This document shows, in pieces, positions 22,077 through 35,129 of a stretch of 64,000 nucleotides of DNA. Made by a program: the position numbers and the translations under genes. The notes beneath the pieces were generated by a model that saw nothing but the letters and a program-made list of their open reading frames with translations, did not search any database and had not been told where the DNA came from. This DNA is from Lotus japonicus (Eukaryota; Streptophyta; Magnoliopsida; Fabales; Fabaceae). Within the stretch, counting starts at the first letter, position 1. Every line of letters starts with the position of its first letter. The DNA lies in assembly GCF_012489685.1 (NCBI RefSeq), contig NC_080042.1, positions 81,468,983-81,532,982 on the forward strand, read 5' to 3'.

Positions 22077-24776
22077 CTACAAATATTTGATCATACCACG
22101 ACCTTCCACACTCAGTTTTGTAGCCTGAAGCTGTCTCTTTTTTGGTGCCCTCAACTGCTGCAATTTCTTATTCATCTACAGTTAACAAATCCACAGTCAA
22201 TTTAAGTTATTTGCATACGATTATCTTATTGCTTGAAGAGCCACAAAAAGGGATTAAACCAATCACAAATGACAGAATCAAAAAAATGAAACACCAACCT
22301 TCATACGCTGTTGATCATGTGAAGCTTGCTTTGCCCGTGCTCTAACTTCTTCTGGATCAACTTTAGATTGGGGACGGATCACAAAATCCATAGGTGTTGC
22401 TTCTGGTCTTGATGCATGTTGCCTGGAAGAGGACTGACCAGATCTAGGCCTGCATTACAGTCAGAAAGATTGTTTCAGTGATTTCTCAATTCACCAGCTC
22501 CACAAGTTCATAAATGCCACTCGAGCCTTACTGTGGAAGATCCAAATCAAGGTCACTGTCTCTAGATTGCATTCCTGGAGCTTTATTTGCCGGCCTATAA
22601 GAGTTCAACAAAATAGTTCAGCAAAATTATACAAATTCAACATGTTGCAATAAGGACTTATAATACTACAGGAGCAGCAATGGAAAAAAAATGATACGAG
22701 TACTTTTTTACTGATGGCCTCCTGAAAGGAGCCCTCTCATCCTCAATATTTCGCATGTCTTCAAACCGTGTACTCTTATTAAATATAGGTCGGCTCTGCA
22801 ATTACAATGTTAACAAAATGCTAAGTCATTGCTTAAAATGAATTCATGAAACAAAATACATACAATAGTGTTTTTCATGAATCCTAGATTTCAAGTAACA
22901 GTAAAACACAACAGAGAAGACCACTCAACTAGAATAAAACTGAACAGCTTTGACAGGAAGATAAAAGATTAAGATGGAACAAGGGTTTAGTCATGCACTA
23001 CTTACCCATTTATCAACCAGTTCCTTGGTTAGTTTCCTATTTACATTTATTTCTTCATCAGACTTTGATAAAAACATAATTACCTGTTAAGATGGTAAAA
23101 ATCAGTCAAAGGTATTACCTCCAAAACATGCCATCTTTTTTTTTGGGGGGGTGGGGTGGGGTGGGGGGTGAATTTGGTTTAAGTGCTACTAAGATATAGC
23201 ATGTATTCAGATGGATAATGGAAACCCTACCTTCCCAAGACCACTCCTCTTCAGCTGTTCTCTTCTGTCAATCTGCTCTAGGTCTATAGGAAACTGCATG
23301 ACAAGACACATGAATAAGATGCAAAATAATTTTGGAAAAAGAGAGTTGCATATGCATCTAAAATATTATAATGGATCAACTCAAGGTACATCATTCAAAA
23401 TCTTCAAAATTGCAGTGCGTATGTTTATATTTGGCAAGCTTCCATCAGGAAGCGGCTCAAGCCAATTCTTCAATAAAGTTAGGACTCCATGATCTAAAAA
23501 TTCTAGCTGGAGCTGTTTCCTGCAAATTAGTGGATGGAAAGTTATTAAAATATGGAAAAGAGAAATATAAAAGATTGAGAAAACACCAGTCTGCACACAT
23601 AATGTAGCAGGAAAGCGACTGCTTACTTTGAGAGGACTTCTGTAAGAAGAGGCAACTTCTTGAGTTTATTAATAGCAGGCTTCCCCTGTCTATTGAGTTC
23701 AGCATCCTCTTCAGCTGTAACCTCAAGCTCAGCCACGACATTCTCAACTAATAAAGCTATTTCTGCAGGACTTCTTTCGTTCTTTTTCTTACCCATCTTA
23801 AAAAGATCATTGATTTCATCATCTTCTTCGCCTTCCTCTGCCTAGAAAAAATCCATATAACAGTAAGACAAAGGAGTCATAAAAGCTTTTGAAAAGCAAA
23901 GCAAAAAATTGGAGAAAGTTGTGTGTCTGACTAAAATATAAACAAGAAAGAATAGCATAAGATGACATGAAAGCTTAGGCCTGATACAACATCCATTACA
24001 TATTTCAGTTTCCAACATTCAACTGCTGGTTGCAAGACATTCTTTCAACCACAAAGTTTTCAAAAACAGATGATTTGATTTCAGAATAATTTAAGCAGGA
24101 ATTAAAGATTAGTGAAACAAATTATCAACCTGAGGCGCTTCACCAGGAGAGCTTGGTTCATTGTAGTTACCATAGAAACCAGGTTCCACTCCAGTGTCAT
24201 CTATGAAGTTGTCATCATCCAAATTTCTGACACCCTCTTGATCATCCTTTATGAAAACCAAAAACTACCATCAGAAACAATTCACAACCAATAGTGTAAT
24301 CCAGAAAACTACCACCATCAAAACAAACCAAGTTCATGAGAACCAATTAAATGCCGAACAGGATTTCCACAAAGCTTGCAAAATGCAGGAATAACCACCA
24401 TATTCACTCACTTATAAAACCCTCAATCTCTCAAATACACACTTTGAAGTAAGAATAATCATGATTGTAAGTCCATCATAACATACATACGTACCAAAAT
24501 GAGTGAAATTGAAGCAATCATGCTTGAAGCATAAAGGGCAATACATAGAAAATCAATACCTCAGAATCTCCACCAGCAATGGTATCCCACATCTCCTTAA
24601 CTTCACCATCATGATCCTTCCCTGCCTTCCCCCCAAACCCTTTCTTAGCAGACCCAAATTTGGAACCACCCTTTCCGCCGCCGCTGCTACTTCCGAACCT
24701 CGTATCCCCTTTAAGCCGCTTCTCCTTCTACCCTGACCCACCATCCTTCTCCTTCTTCCTCTTCCTCCCTTCCGCC
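22077..24776 (-). pseudogene. IWS1-like transcription elongation factor, truncated copy
   Basis: All eleven-exon features of the intact copy at 51164-54246 can be followed except the first exon and the first half of exon 2. The last exon is 22077-22175 and ends …GMIKYL-stop in both copies. Two lesions inactivate it. The 5' end is lost at about 24776, where the sequence switches to bZIP, and an AAG-to-TAG change in the remaining exon 2 (tag at about 24729-24731 on the minus strand) stops the frame. Otherwise differences from the intact copy are scattered single bases, and splice sites look conserved. It could still be transcribed as a non-coding or antisense RNA, which the sequence cannot show. 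Confidence 0.88.
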
Positions 24777-25905
24777 GCCGCCGCCCTTCGATGAAAGAGA
24801 GCTCAAAAGACAAAGGCGGAAACAGTCTAACAGGGAGTCTGCTCGCAGATCCAGGTTGCGCAAGCAGGTGATGGGACTACCCTATAGCCTTTTTCCTTCT
24901 GTGGCTGCTTGATCATTGTCCCTAAGTTGAGTGAGTTGTTTTCAGGCTGAGTGTGATGAGCTAGCTCAGCGTGCTGAGGCTTTGAAAGAAGAAAATGCTT
25001 CACTCCGATCAGAAGTAAGTCGTATCAGGAGTGATTATGATCAGCAGCTACTTACTGAGAATGCAGCTCTCAAGGTGATGTTAAAATCTTATCTTATTTG
25101 TTATGTTTGGAAGTTTCTAAAATGAAGGGAAGGATCAGAAAGACGTAGATAGACTATGACTTCTAACTAAACTTAGGTTCATACATAGTGATAAGCTACA
25201 TTTGCGTTTGGGAACCCAATAGTAGATCACAAAGAAGGGAGAAGAAGTGATTATGGGAGAAGCTACTCCAAGTGCATGTTGGATCAGTGTCATCAAAATT
25301 AATTTTGGTAAAATTGGTATAGTAAAAGTGAGATGAAAGTGAAGTAATTTATGTTTGGATATATTATAAGAGGTGATTTCTGTAGGGTAATATTGTGAAA
25401 TACAAATTTGAAATCTCACAATTGATTATGTTTATAATTGGTGAAATCTCGTCATATTGTGAAATACAATTATGAAATCTCATAGAAGCTATGATTCGTA
25501 GCTTCATCCCATAATTGGTGAAATGAAATAACCAAACTGTCCAAACACCTAAAAATTGATTCTGACAGGAGAATCAATTCTAAACTTACAAACGTGGAAC
25601 TAAACATGCTCTAGTAGCTTTTATGAGAGGAAAAGTGATTCTAGATGGTTTAAACACGAATATTGATACAGCAAACAAAATAGATAGGCTGAGATGGATT
25701 ATTACACTACCCTCATAGATATCCTCCTTGATATCTTGAAATATTTATGTGAAGGCTGACTGTGCTGTCTGACTTACATAATCTACAGGAGAGACTTGGG
25801 GAACTACCTGGGAACGATGATCTTAGGTCTGGCAGGAGTGATCAGCACGCCCACAACGACACGCAACAGAGTGGGCAGACAGAGGCTGTGCAGGGTGGTC
25901 ATTAG
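24777..25905 (+). pseudogene. 5'-truncated group G bZIP (bZIP16/68/GBF-like) gene
   Basis: Three 3'-terminal exons remain: about 24787-24867, 24946-25074 and 25789-25905, with GT..AG introns and closing phases. They encode the complete bZIP domain: basic region with NRESARRSRLRKQ (the N-x7-R motif), then [20 protein letters not shown], a heptad-spaced zipper, and a C-terminal tail ending QTEAVQGGH. This family binds G-box (CACGTG) sites. The proline-rich N-terminal half and promoter are missing: upstream of FDEREL the sequence is IWS1 exon 2 in opposite orientation. No in-frame ATG is evident before the basic region. A translated product, if any, would bind DNA without an activation region. 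I call it a broken gene; a functional chimera is possible but unsupported. Confidence 0.8.
25075..25788 (+). other. Last intron of the bZIP fragment
   Basis: AT-rich intron with several short repeats of aattggtgaaat and gtgaaatac around 25385-25530. A small MITE is possible, but I cannot define its ends. Confidence 0.4.
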
Positions 25906-26319
25906 GATCACACGCCGCGTTTCTTGAAGATAACCTAACTTAATAGCAAGAGCACGATCGTGTTTTGGATAGCTTGTAGTTTAAATTGTATTAGAGCTGG
26001 CCATTTATAGTCTTAGATCTGTTTATGTAACATGATCCATCATTCCTAATGTGGCTTTTTTCCCTCCCCATTCAAGACAACCTGGATCGTATGTAGTGTG
26101 TGAGTTCTGTGTCATGCCTCATCTGCATCTTCCAAAGTAGTGTTCGCGTTTAGCAATGTAGTTAATGAACTTGGGTGTTGTCCATTATATAATTTCCTGT
26201 ACAAATAATTTATCGTGGAAATAAAGAAAAAGAGTAGTGGTACCTCTCTGAATTATGTTTCATGTTGAGCCTGCTCCCATCCAGTTGAAATTTAGCTAGC
26301 TTTTAAGAATAGAATATAA

Positions 26320-28362
26320 CTAGACTACAATCCGCGCGTTGCGCGGGCGAATACAACTGACTCAATAGATAGTGAATTTCCACAAAAATCTTTATTATAT
26401 TAATGATCATTGTTAAGACATACAAAGTGTTATTTCCGCAAAATAGACTTTTGATTTAGAAATAAAATAGTGAAATACATGATATAAATTGCAAAAAATA
26501 AAATATAAGCTGCGCATATGGAATTGCTCTTTTTATTTTTTATGTCTAGCTATTCTTGTTGGCTTCCTCATAGTGTTTGTATATTGTATTGCTAGCTTTG
26601 GTTCTCCTAGATGTGTTTGTCCTTAAGGTTTGAATCAAAATTTGTTCTTCATCAGAGGAGGTAATGCCATCTATGCAGTTGATTTCATCCTGATCAAATG
26701 TGCACATTGTCTCAGCTTTGTCGATGTTACCTTTGTTTTCTTTTTAAACACCGATGGTTCTTCTTCTTCATCAGATTTGTTGTGGTGACATTGGATCCTT
26801 TTATAATCAAAGGAAAGATATTTAGTATTTTGTTCAATGTTCTTAAAGCAATTATTTAAATAAGATTAAATGGTTGAGTTGTTTACCTTTTGTATTGTTT
26901 TATGATTGAAAATCACTTTACACTTGCTTGGTGGTCATCCTAGTACAAAAAATGATGGAAATATAAATATAATTATGTTGATATGACACATGAGAAAAGA
27001 ATAAAACAAAACCAGGAGAGGTGAGACAAAGCAGCTACATTAGTTAGATAGAATAAGGCAGTTAAAATTGTTAGGTGATCTGACAGTTTAATGTAGCAGG
27101 GGCATTTACCTTGAATTGGGGGGGGGGATGAGAGTGCAGAATAGAAGGCTTCTGAATTGTTAGTATTGCAGAACCAGAATCTAAGGGGAACCCATTGTTG
27201 AAGGGGAACATTTCTATATTCTTTCCATGTCCTCTAACCTCAAATACTATGTCAAAATAACACATCATTAGATGACCTTGAAAAATAAGTCAAAATTCAA
27301 TCTAATCGATCATTGGATTTTTAAGTCTGAACCACAACCTCTAATTGTTTCATATGCTGTAATAATAATTAGGGAATATGAAGAGAAATCTTCTTATAGA
27401 TCAGACTTTTGTCATAGAAGGTTAGAAAGAACCAAGAACACAAAATTTGTTCACAACTTTGTATAGAGCAAAATTTTGTCATAGAATGTTAGTTTTGATA
27501 TCACAAAAATATGCTAACAATATCACACCATGATATAAAGTGGCATTAAACTCACCAAGACATTGAAGCATCTCTACCATATGTGCAATTTCCATATCCA
27601 GTTTCTTGGCAACCATCTCAATGCGTCTCTTTAACCTCTCTATGCTCCTTAATCTATGGAGGCCATATTCAAAGGTAGGACGAATGTATCTACGGACAAA
27701 CACAGCAGATTCACTTTTATTCATGGTAGTGCAAGAACAAACAAAGAGAAAGATGCAAATGTGAATTGAAAGTGAATTGAATTTGTATGTCTATGCATAT
27801 TTATACACATTACAATGTAGTAAGGTGAATCTTAAGATAACAATAATTAGGGTGATGGAATTTACCTAAACTGAGTTTATCGATTGATATTTTCCCTTGC
27901 CGTGAGTTTTGCCCAGTCGTTGTGGGGGAGAGATCGATGGATTGGACAGTGGGTGATGGTGGGCAACACTACAAAAGATTGGTGAGGGGTTCGCACGGTT
28001 GTGGCTGAACCATAAGCCTTGGAGTGACATTGCGGCTCTAAAGAGAGAGTGAAAGAAAGAGGATGAAAGGTGGGAATTAGAAAGATCAGGGGAATGGTGA
28101 ATTGAAAGAATAATAATGTGTCTGTTACAAAGCTTTGAGAATATACAAGGACATATAGAAAATGCTAAGTGGTTGAGGTGCCACCGCTGATCAGTTACAA
28201 ACCTTTGAGGAGATAGAAGCACGCACGTATAGGAAATGCAAAGAAATGATTGAAGTGCCAAGTCAGATTAGAAGCTTATGTGGAAGGGTAAGGGAATAGC
28301 AAAGTGATGAGTTGTCAACGTGAGATTGCGCGCTTCACAATTCCTATATTATAATAGATAGA
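26320..28362 (-). mobile_element. Non-autonomous Helitron, about 2 kb
   Basis: Read on the minus strand, the element begins TCTATCTATTATAATATAGG at 28362 (28358 is an alternative start) and ends with a hairpin CCCGCGC-aac-GCGCGG (26332-26347), eight bases, then CTAG (26320-26323). It lies between A and T without target duplication. These are the hallmarks of plant Helitrons. No Rep/helicase is present. A minus-strand reading near 26550-26700 ends EEANKNS-stop after an acidic stretch and may be the tail of a replication-protein-A-like gene (weak). An 81-residue reading at 27479-27724 is unrecognised. Confidence 0.82.
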
Positions 28363-28762
28363 TGGAAGAAAACAATGTTTTGTATATTGTATTTGGTAAC
28401 TCCATGTCACTTTATAAACCCGTTATGTTTAAAATTTGATTGAGTTCACTTATATTTTTAACACCCCCCCCCCACACACACATATAATTTTACAAAAATT
28501 ATCACATATTATTGATATTTTAACTCCTGGAGTCAATATATCCCTCCTCATAATTTAATATATTAACACTAAAATTTATAAAAAAAAAGTACTAATTTTT
28601 AAAAATATGCATAACTTTTTATTGTTATTATAGTAAACACATTACAATTTTGTAACTAATATTAATTTAGAATAGTACTTCAATAATTTTTTGATATTTT
28701 TTTCTATTATTATATAGTCAATACTCAATAGATTTCAAATGCAAATTAGGAGTATTTTTACC

Positions 28763-30298
28763 CAGTGTTATCAGACTCGGACCGGTAATCGACTCGGTCG
28801 AGGCACTGGGTCAATGAGTCAATGGTTCAACCACTGGGTCACTGGTTGAACCGTTTGACTCGGTTGACAATAAAAAAAAATTCTAAATACCATAATAGAA
28901 TACCATAACAAAATATCACAAAAACAAAAAGAAATGTTTTACCACAACAAAATGTCATAACTCCAAATAACATGTCACAACTCACAATAATTGAAATAAG
29001 TTTTGAGCATCATCAAATAACATCGGTTTGACGCTTTAATCACAACAAAAAGCACATAAACAAGCTTAAAACATAATTCAACAACCAAGGTCTTGTTACA
29101 ATGCTAAATATAACAATAACAATGCCAAGTTTCTTCATGTCCAAGTAGGAAAGGAAGGCAAAGCTTCATCCAAGGAAGGCATCACTTGATCATCAAATAA
29201 ACTGAAAGTTTCTCCAACATTACTTTCATTCACATTTGCACCTTGTGCATCATCATCATCATCATCAAACAAGCTGAGATTTAGATATACAACAAAAATA
29301 GAATTTAAATGTAAGGTAAGATAACAATAACCAATCACTAAAACTAATTTCCACAACAAATCTCTGACTTAAGCTTATTTAATGAAATTGAAGGGCATAG
29401 CAAAAAGGATATTCTTCGTAACAATGGAGTCGGACATCGTCTGGAACCTACTTTGCTGAAAACAAAAAAATTAAACAGAAAACAAAAGTTAGCAACAGCA
29501 AAATATATTCTAAACCCGAGGAATGTAATGCAGCTCTTAGAATCTAGACCATACAACTCACCATCTGCTGAAGAAGATTTTGCACCTGGAGAAAGCAAAA
29601 GAGGAACAGTCAAATGTCAAAAACTGAGACTGAATCGGTAGCAACGAAGAAAGTAAGCCATTAATCAAGCAATTGATGAAGAACTTACAAAAGCTGTCAT
29701 GTCAGCAGGGCTTTGCTTGGGATCCTGCGAATCTTGTCCGTCCTGAAATCACGAAAGGGAAAAGCAATGAGAGAGTGAGGGTTATGAAACGAGATCCCAA
29801 ATTTGAAAGAAGGAAACCCTAATTCTAGAAATATGCATGTGCGAGGAGAAAGATGAAGAAGAAAACGCGATTGAATGATGAGAGTGAAAGGAAGAAGAAG
29901 AGGTGAACCGTGAGCAAGGCCTGGTGGAGCGGCGACGGGCCACGGCTACACGGTGGAGCGCGGCGGCGGCGGAATCGTGAAGAGGAAGAAGGAAGTGTGG
30001 TGAGTGGTGACTGAACTCTGAAGTCTGAAGCGTGAAGGCGTGAATGAGTTTGAAACCCTACTCCTAAAACGCACCGTTTGCTCTGTTTTACGTTTTGAGT
30101 TTTTTTTTTTTTTAAATAGCGAACCGGTCCAACCGTAAGGACCGAGTCACCGGTTTTTTGACTGAACCAGCCGGTTTTTTCCGGTTCGCTACGGGTTGAT
30201 TGCTTAGCCGATCCGATGCTCGGCTCGAACCGGCCTAGGGTCCGGTTCCCGACTCAACCGGTCGAACCGGCCAGTTCGAGCCGAGTTTTACAACACTG
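28763..30298. mobile_element. hAT transposon derivative, about 1.5 kb
   Basis: Ends cagtgttatcagactcgg and the inverted ccgagttttacaacactg carry further inverted, CCGG-rich sub-terminal sequence. The flanks are the perfect 8-bp duplication tttttacc at 28755-28762 and 30299-30306. CAGTG termini with 8-bp duplications indicate hAT. On the minus strand there are short exon-like pieces (for example SSSADGELYGLDSKS with a tttctccag acceptor before it, and an acidic SLFDDDDDDAQG stretch), which may be remnants of the transposase gene. No dimerisation domain is visible. Confidence 0.8.
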
Positions 30299-32433
30299 TT
30301 TTTACCCGTGTAAATTTTTTAAGAGTGTTTCATTATGTTCTTCTTGATTGCACCATTTTTTAGGCAACCAAATTATCTTGTTCTTGCCTTATTTCTTGTT
30401 ATGATTCATCTTAAAAGTATAATAAACACGGAACAAAGCAGAAATTTCATGTTCTGTCTTATTCAAACATGTAATCTTAGGATTGTTTAAGTTGGGAGTG
30501 TTACTTTTTGCACCCATGGCTTTTCTCATGCACCACCAATTCACCAAAGATATGGTACAATGAACCTAAGTTTGCATTGCAATACCATGAGCCTGATTAG
30601 ATCAATGACTTATTGGAGCCGTTCATTTACTTAAAGGCTTTGATGGAGCCTTTAAGTAATGATGAGTGATGTGATGTGATGAAAGAAAAAAACAAATGAA
30701 AATGAGAGAAAAGATAAATATGGACATGAATACATCAAAGTTGTTTCTCAAGTAACTCTTATTACAAATATTCAATTATTTCAACAATTACAGGAATTAT
30801 TTAAGTACGGAAAGTAATGTTTTCAAGTACATACAATACAAGAGAGCCTACAAAGTGAGTCACTTGATGAAACTGCATGTAATTGAGTAAAATTCAATAA
30901 GGAAGGATGCATTATTTGGATCTTAAAGTAGAATTGAAAATCTCAAGGAAGAGGCGCTGGTGTGATGGTACAAGGACGATGACTGGAACACAGCCGAGTA
31001 TCATGACTGCTATTTTGATTCCTACATGCCCCTTTACTATCAAAGCAATCGAAGCACAGAAGGCAACAATCATGAACACAACAGACAAGTAAAGGGTGAG
31101 GAGGGAAAACAACAATTTCCATGGCAAGCTATGGAGGAAATCATTTTCAGCAAAACCAGAAATGAGAATCCCAATGAAAAGCAAGACCGAAGTAGAAGCA
31201 GTGAAAAGAGATATGGCATCTGATATAATAAAAACAGTAAATATCTTATCACGCAACAATAGAGGTACTCCAGTATCTTGATTGTTGCCTCCTGGTACAG
31301 TGAAGGCTGCAGCAAACATGACAGTAATGATGAGAGTGCCCATAATTATAAAATGATGACCAGATGTTTCTTTTGTCCACTTCTCTCCAGCTTTCATCAG
31401 CTCCTTGTGGCTTTCCATAAATAGCTCATGAGGCTTCTTATTGTCCCCATTTGTTGCTTCCTTACAACTGGGATGCACAATACTCTCCACCTCCTGCATT
31501 CAGATTCAGTCATTTCATAATTAAATTAATTGTTTGACATAACAATAGTCACTATATATTATATGCAAAGTTAATTAGGACCTTGAACCATAGAATTTCT
31601 CTTTGCATCTGGAGAGCAGGACTAGATATGAGATCAAGGGCAGAGGAAGGCGCTAAATATGCTGCCAAGTGCAACAATGTATTGCCAAACACATCTGTAC
31701 GACTTCTAATTATTTGCCTTCGTCCAGTTACTCTTGCATCGTGTATGAGTTGGAAGACATTTTTTCTACGATTCATGATTGCAAGCGAAAATATGTCTCT
31801 TTGTTTATCATCATTGGCCCATAAGAGGTTAGGGTTAACCTTGCTCATTATATCTATGAACTCAATAATTCCAAGCTTCGCTGCCTGCAACATCGCATCG
31901 TCAGCCGATGCTAGTTGCCGCCCTGCATTGTCCAATACCGGAATTCTTAAGTACCTCAGTATTTTACCAACTATGAGGTGTTTCTTCTTCTGATCATATA
32001 TTTTCCTCATTCCTGAAAGAATTTGAGGGACTTAGTTAGTGCTCAAGCTAGAAGAAATTGATTAAAAAAAATCACTTTCCGTTGACATACCAGGGAGCTT
32101 TAAAAGTATTGAATTTTGAATGCACATGTAAAATGATAGGAGTATTCGGCCTGAAATATTCATCAAAAACTCTGATCAAAGCAAGATTTATGATCGATGG
32201 CAGAGGACCATCAAAGAAATAGTACGTTGATCAACCTACCTAAAAACTTTACAGTCCAAAAATTCAACACCCGTCTGCAGAACCTTCCTATGAAGCAACA
32301 CAGAAAAGTCATTCATTCATGTTTAGAAAATAAAATGGAAAAAAGTTGGTTACTTTGATTAAATCATTAAATGTAGATCAAAAGTTTATGCAAAAGTTTG
32401 TTTGTACAGTTATTCAATTGGATTTTATCAAAT

Positions 32434-32439
<6 letters not shown>

Positions 32440-32471
<32 letters not shown>
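32440..32471. repeat. (AT)n microsatellite
   Basis: Uninterrupted at-dinucleotide run. Similar runs occur at about 5349-5373, 34043-34068, 34801-34838, 39423-39457, 39607-39626 and 45089-45118. Confidence 0.9.
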
Positions 32472-32474
<3 letters not shown>

Positions 32475-33487
32475 TTAACTAAAATTTATAAGTGAAAGTA
32501 ATTTTTCTTCCTACAGCATAGCTAGCTAGCGTAATTGATTATCATGTAAAACTGTTTTATATGTAAACCATTTTCAACATTTCAATATTTAGCTAGAAAG
32601 TATAAAATGAAGAACAACTCCAATAATCAACCATGGGAGTAGTTCAATCATTTGTACTTATTTGATTCTCTTTTGAAGGAAATAGACTGCATTGATGTTC
32701 ATCATGTTTTCACATAAAATAATGGAATAATGATTAACATACATTTTACTTTCTATTTTTCTCTAAATTTTTTATAACATCACATGTCACGTCACATAAA
32801 GGAGGTGAAAAACATAAGATGCTTTTACATATTACTAGATATTAGTTACCTACAATATTTTTAAAATTATAGAAAAATTATTATAGTTTAACTAAATAAA
32901 AATAATTTTTTTATTATAAATATAAAAAATTGTGTTAAGACATTTCAATAAATATTATTATAGTTCTTTTTGTATAAATAATTAATATTATTCAAATTTA
33001 AATATTATCGTAGAAATAATTTTAGCAATTACAAATTTTATTTATTTAATAATATGAAAAATTAGTAAGTTTATTTAAAATATTTAAATTACGTAACAAA
33101 TGTTAAGTAATAAGTGTTTAAAGTCATGAAATAAGTTTTGATATCATTTTTATACTTTTTACCTGGAAAGTCATTTACTGTGACATGTCAAGACTAAGAA
33201 GAATAAATTAATTTTAACTTTTTGAATTATGATAAGTGATAATTTAAATATCCTTCTGACAAAAATTGCCTAAAATATTATCTTTTGGAATTTAGTTTTT
33301 TTCAACTTATTTGGTTTGCAAATTTTTCTCACATCCGATAGCCATGAGACTAATCTTTTGAGACTCTACGATCACGTTAAGTGGAGAGGTTAGGCCTCTC
33401 ACAACAAACATTATTCAACTTTGGCTATTATTATTTTTCTCTATTATGCTTCCTCGAGTAATTAAATACCTTTTAGCGGCATTTTTT

Positions 33488-34036
33488 AATTTTAAAATAT
33501 TTGATCCATATTATTTGTTATTAAATAATTTTAATTTTTAATATTTGTCAAATGCAAAACTTAAAATAATTTCAGTGTTTTTTTAAGTAAATTTTAAGTT
33601 GATGAATGTTGTTAATTAATGTAAGTGGTTGAATATTTTTTGACAATACAAATTTTTTCAGTTTTTAATTATCCTTTTAATAATTATTACAAAGGTATGA
33701 GAGTTTTATGTTTAATGTATTTAATGTAAAACTCAAGTCTCATTTATTTATAAACAGTTTTTTAATTTTAAAACCATTTTATCTAAATTTTTGTTAATAA
33801 ATATTATTATTTTATTGAATTTAATTATTAATATTTGTGAAATAAAAAACTCAAGTAAAAGTTTATGAATGTCGTTATTTAATGTAAATAGTTTAATAGT
33901 TTTTTACCATATAAATTTTTTCAATTTTAATTTTATTATTGTTTAATATATTTATTACATTTTTTTGTTTGGATGTTTTTAATATGCAACACTTGAGTTT
34001 TGCTTATGTATTTAATGCAAAAACTCAAGTGCATAT

Positions 34037-34069
<33 letters not shown>

Positions 34070-34785
34070 TAGATATCGATAGATATAGATAGTTTTGTAA
34101 TTTGAAAACTATTTTATCTAAATTATTTATTAATAAAATTATTTTCTTATTGAATTTAATTTTTAGTATTTTTGAAATACAAAACTCAAGTAAATTTTAA
34201 ATTTATGAATGTTGTTATTTAATGTCAGTTGTAACATCCCGATCTGAAGACTGGCCTCACGCTAACAACACGAGTCTTTTCAGCGCGCTTTGTCCTCACT
34301 TACGCGCTTCCCGGGAAAACTTCCCACGAGGTCACCCATCTCAATATTGCTCTAAGGCAAGCACACTTAACCATGGAGTTTTTATGAGTTGGGCTCCCGA
34401 AAAGAAGATGCATCTTGTTGTTATGAGTAGTACCAATCGAATCATTTATGCACTCCTCAACAGTATAGTCTCATACTTATACAATCTCGGAATACCTCTT
34501 GTTCGGGTGCGAGATTGATTCATTCATGTGCCCCTCCGTCTAGAAGCCTGCCAGGAGCCGCTCCTTGTCCGTGCCTCACTGCACCGACGATCACTCCCCG
34601 CCCTCGTTGGCCCCGGGTGTCACATAAGTAGTTGAATAGTTTTTGACAATATAATTTTTTTCAATTTTAATTTTATTATTCTTTAATAATTTATTACAAA
34701 TTTTTTGTTTGAATGCTTTTCATATAATGCAACACTTGAGTTTGGCTCATGTATTTAATACTAAAACTCAAATATGCTTTATTTA
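33488..34785 (+). repeat. Tandem array of a ~300-bp AT-rich unit, three copies
   Basis: Units start near 33488, 33764 and 34093. Each contains ttgaatttaattattaat-like text, an actcaagtaaa…atttatgaatgttgttatttaatgt block, a ttttttcaattttaatttta block and a repeated cacttgagttt/aaactcaag pair. The third unit is split by the LTR at 34230-34624. No coding content. Confidence 0.7.
34230..34624 (-). mobile_element. Cassandra-type TRIM solo LTR with 5S rRNA-derived sequence
   Basis: The segment runs from tgtaacatcccg to cgggtgtcaca and is flanked by tcagt (34225-34229) and taagt (34625-34629), a 5-bp duplication with one change. Comparison with the other units of the host array shows the site was aatgtaagt before insertion. 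The interior contains gaggtcacccatctcaata followed by gcacacttaaccatggagtt, recognisably the reverse complement of 5S rRNA around its internal promoter region. 5S-bearing LTRs define the Cassandra family of terminal-repeat retrotransposons in miniature. Only one LTR is present. The 5S-like part is on the minus strand. Confidence 0.75.
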
Positions 34786-34798
34786 TATATATATATTC

Positions 34799-34842
<44 letters not shown>

Positions 34843-35129
34843 CCAAAGAGGAGTGTAATATGCGGAGGTGTTATTTTGGGGTGTACATTTAACACACAAC
34901 ACCTAAAAATTTTGATGAAAACATGTTCATTTAGTTGTCGTTGGGGTGGTTGCCAGCTTTCTGTCTTTGATTTTCAAATGCAAATTTGAAAACAAAATTT
35001 GTTCAGTAAAAATAGAGTTGAGCAAAGTTTTTACTAAATTTTAAAACCGTTTTAACATGTTTTTTAAAACCACAATATACGGTTTTGTGATTATGGTTTT
35101 TAGTTTCAATAACATGTAACTTTATCACC

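Larger units (their letters stand above)
19745..24776 (-). repeat. Segmental duplication, copy A
   Basis: This block matches 49377-53866 in the same orientation and order: an ankyrin-gene exon 1 scrap, intergenic DNA (for example attgacttctatccg at about 20268 and 50109), a shared region from about 21636/50596, and the IWS1 gene. Copy A carries an extra transposon (20452-21369). It stops abruptly in IWS1 exon 2, where bZIP sequence begins. Confidence 0.85.

Noticed and set aside
24553..24813. 86-codon Arg/Gly-rich minus-strand frame in IWS1 copy A
   Set aside because: It is an out-of-frame reading of exon 2. The same shifted reading exists in the intact copy.
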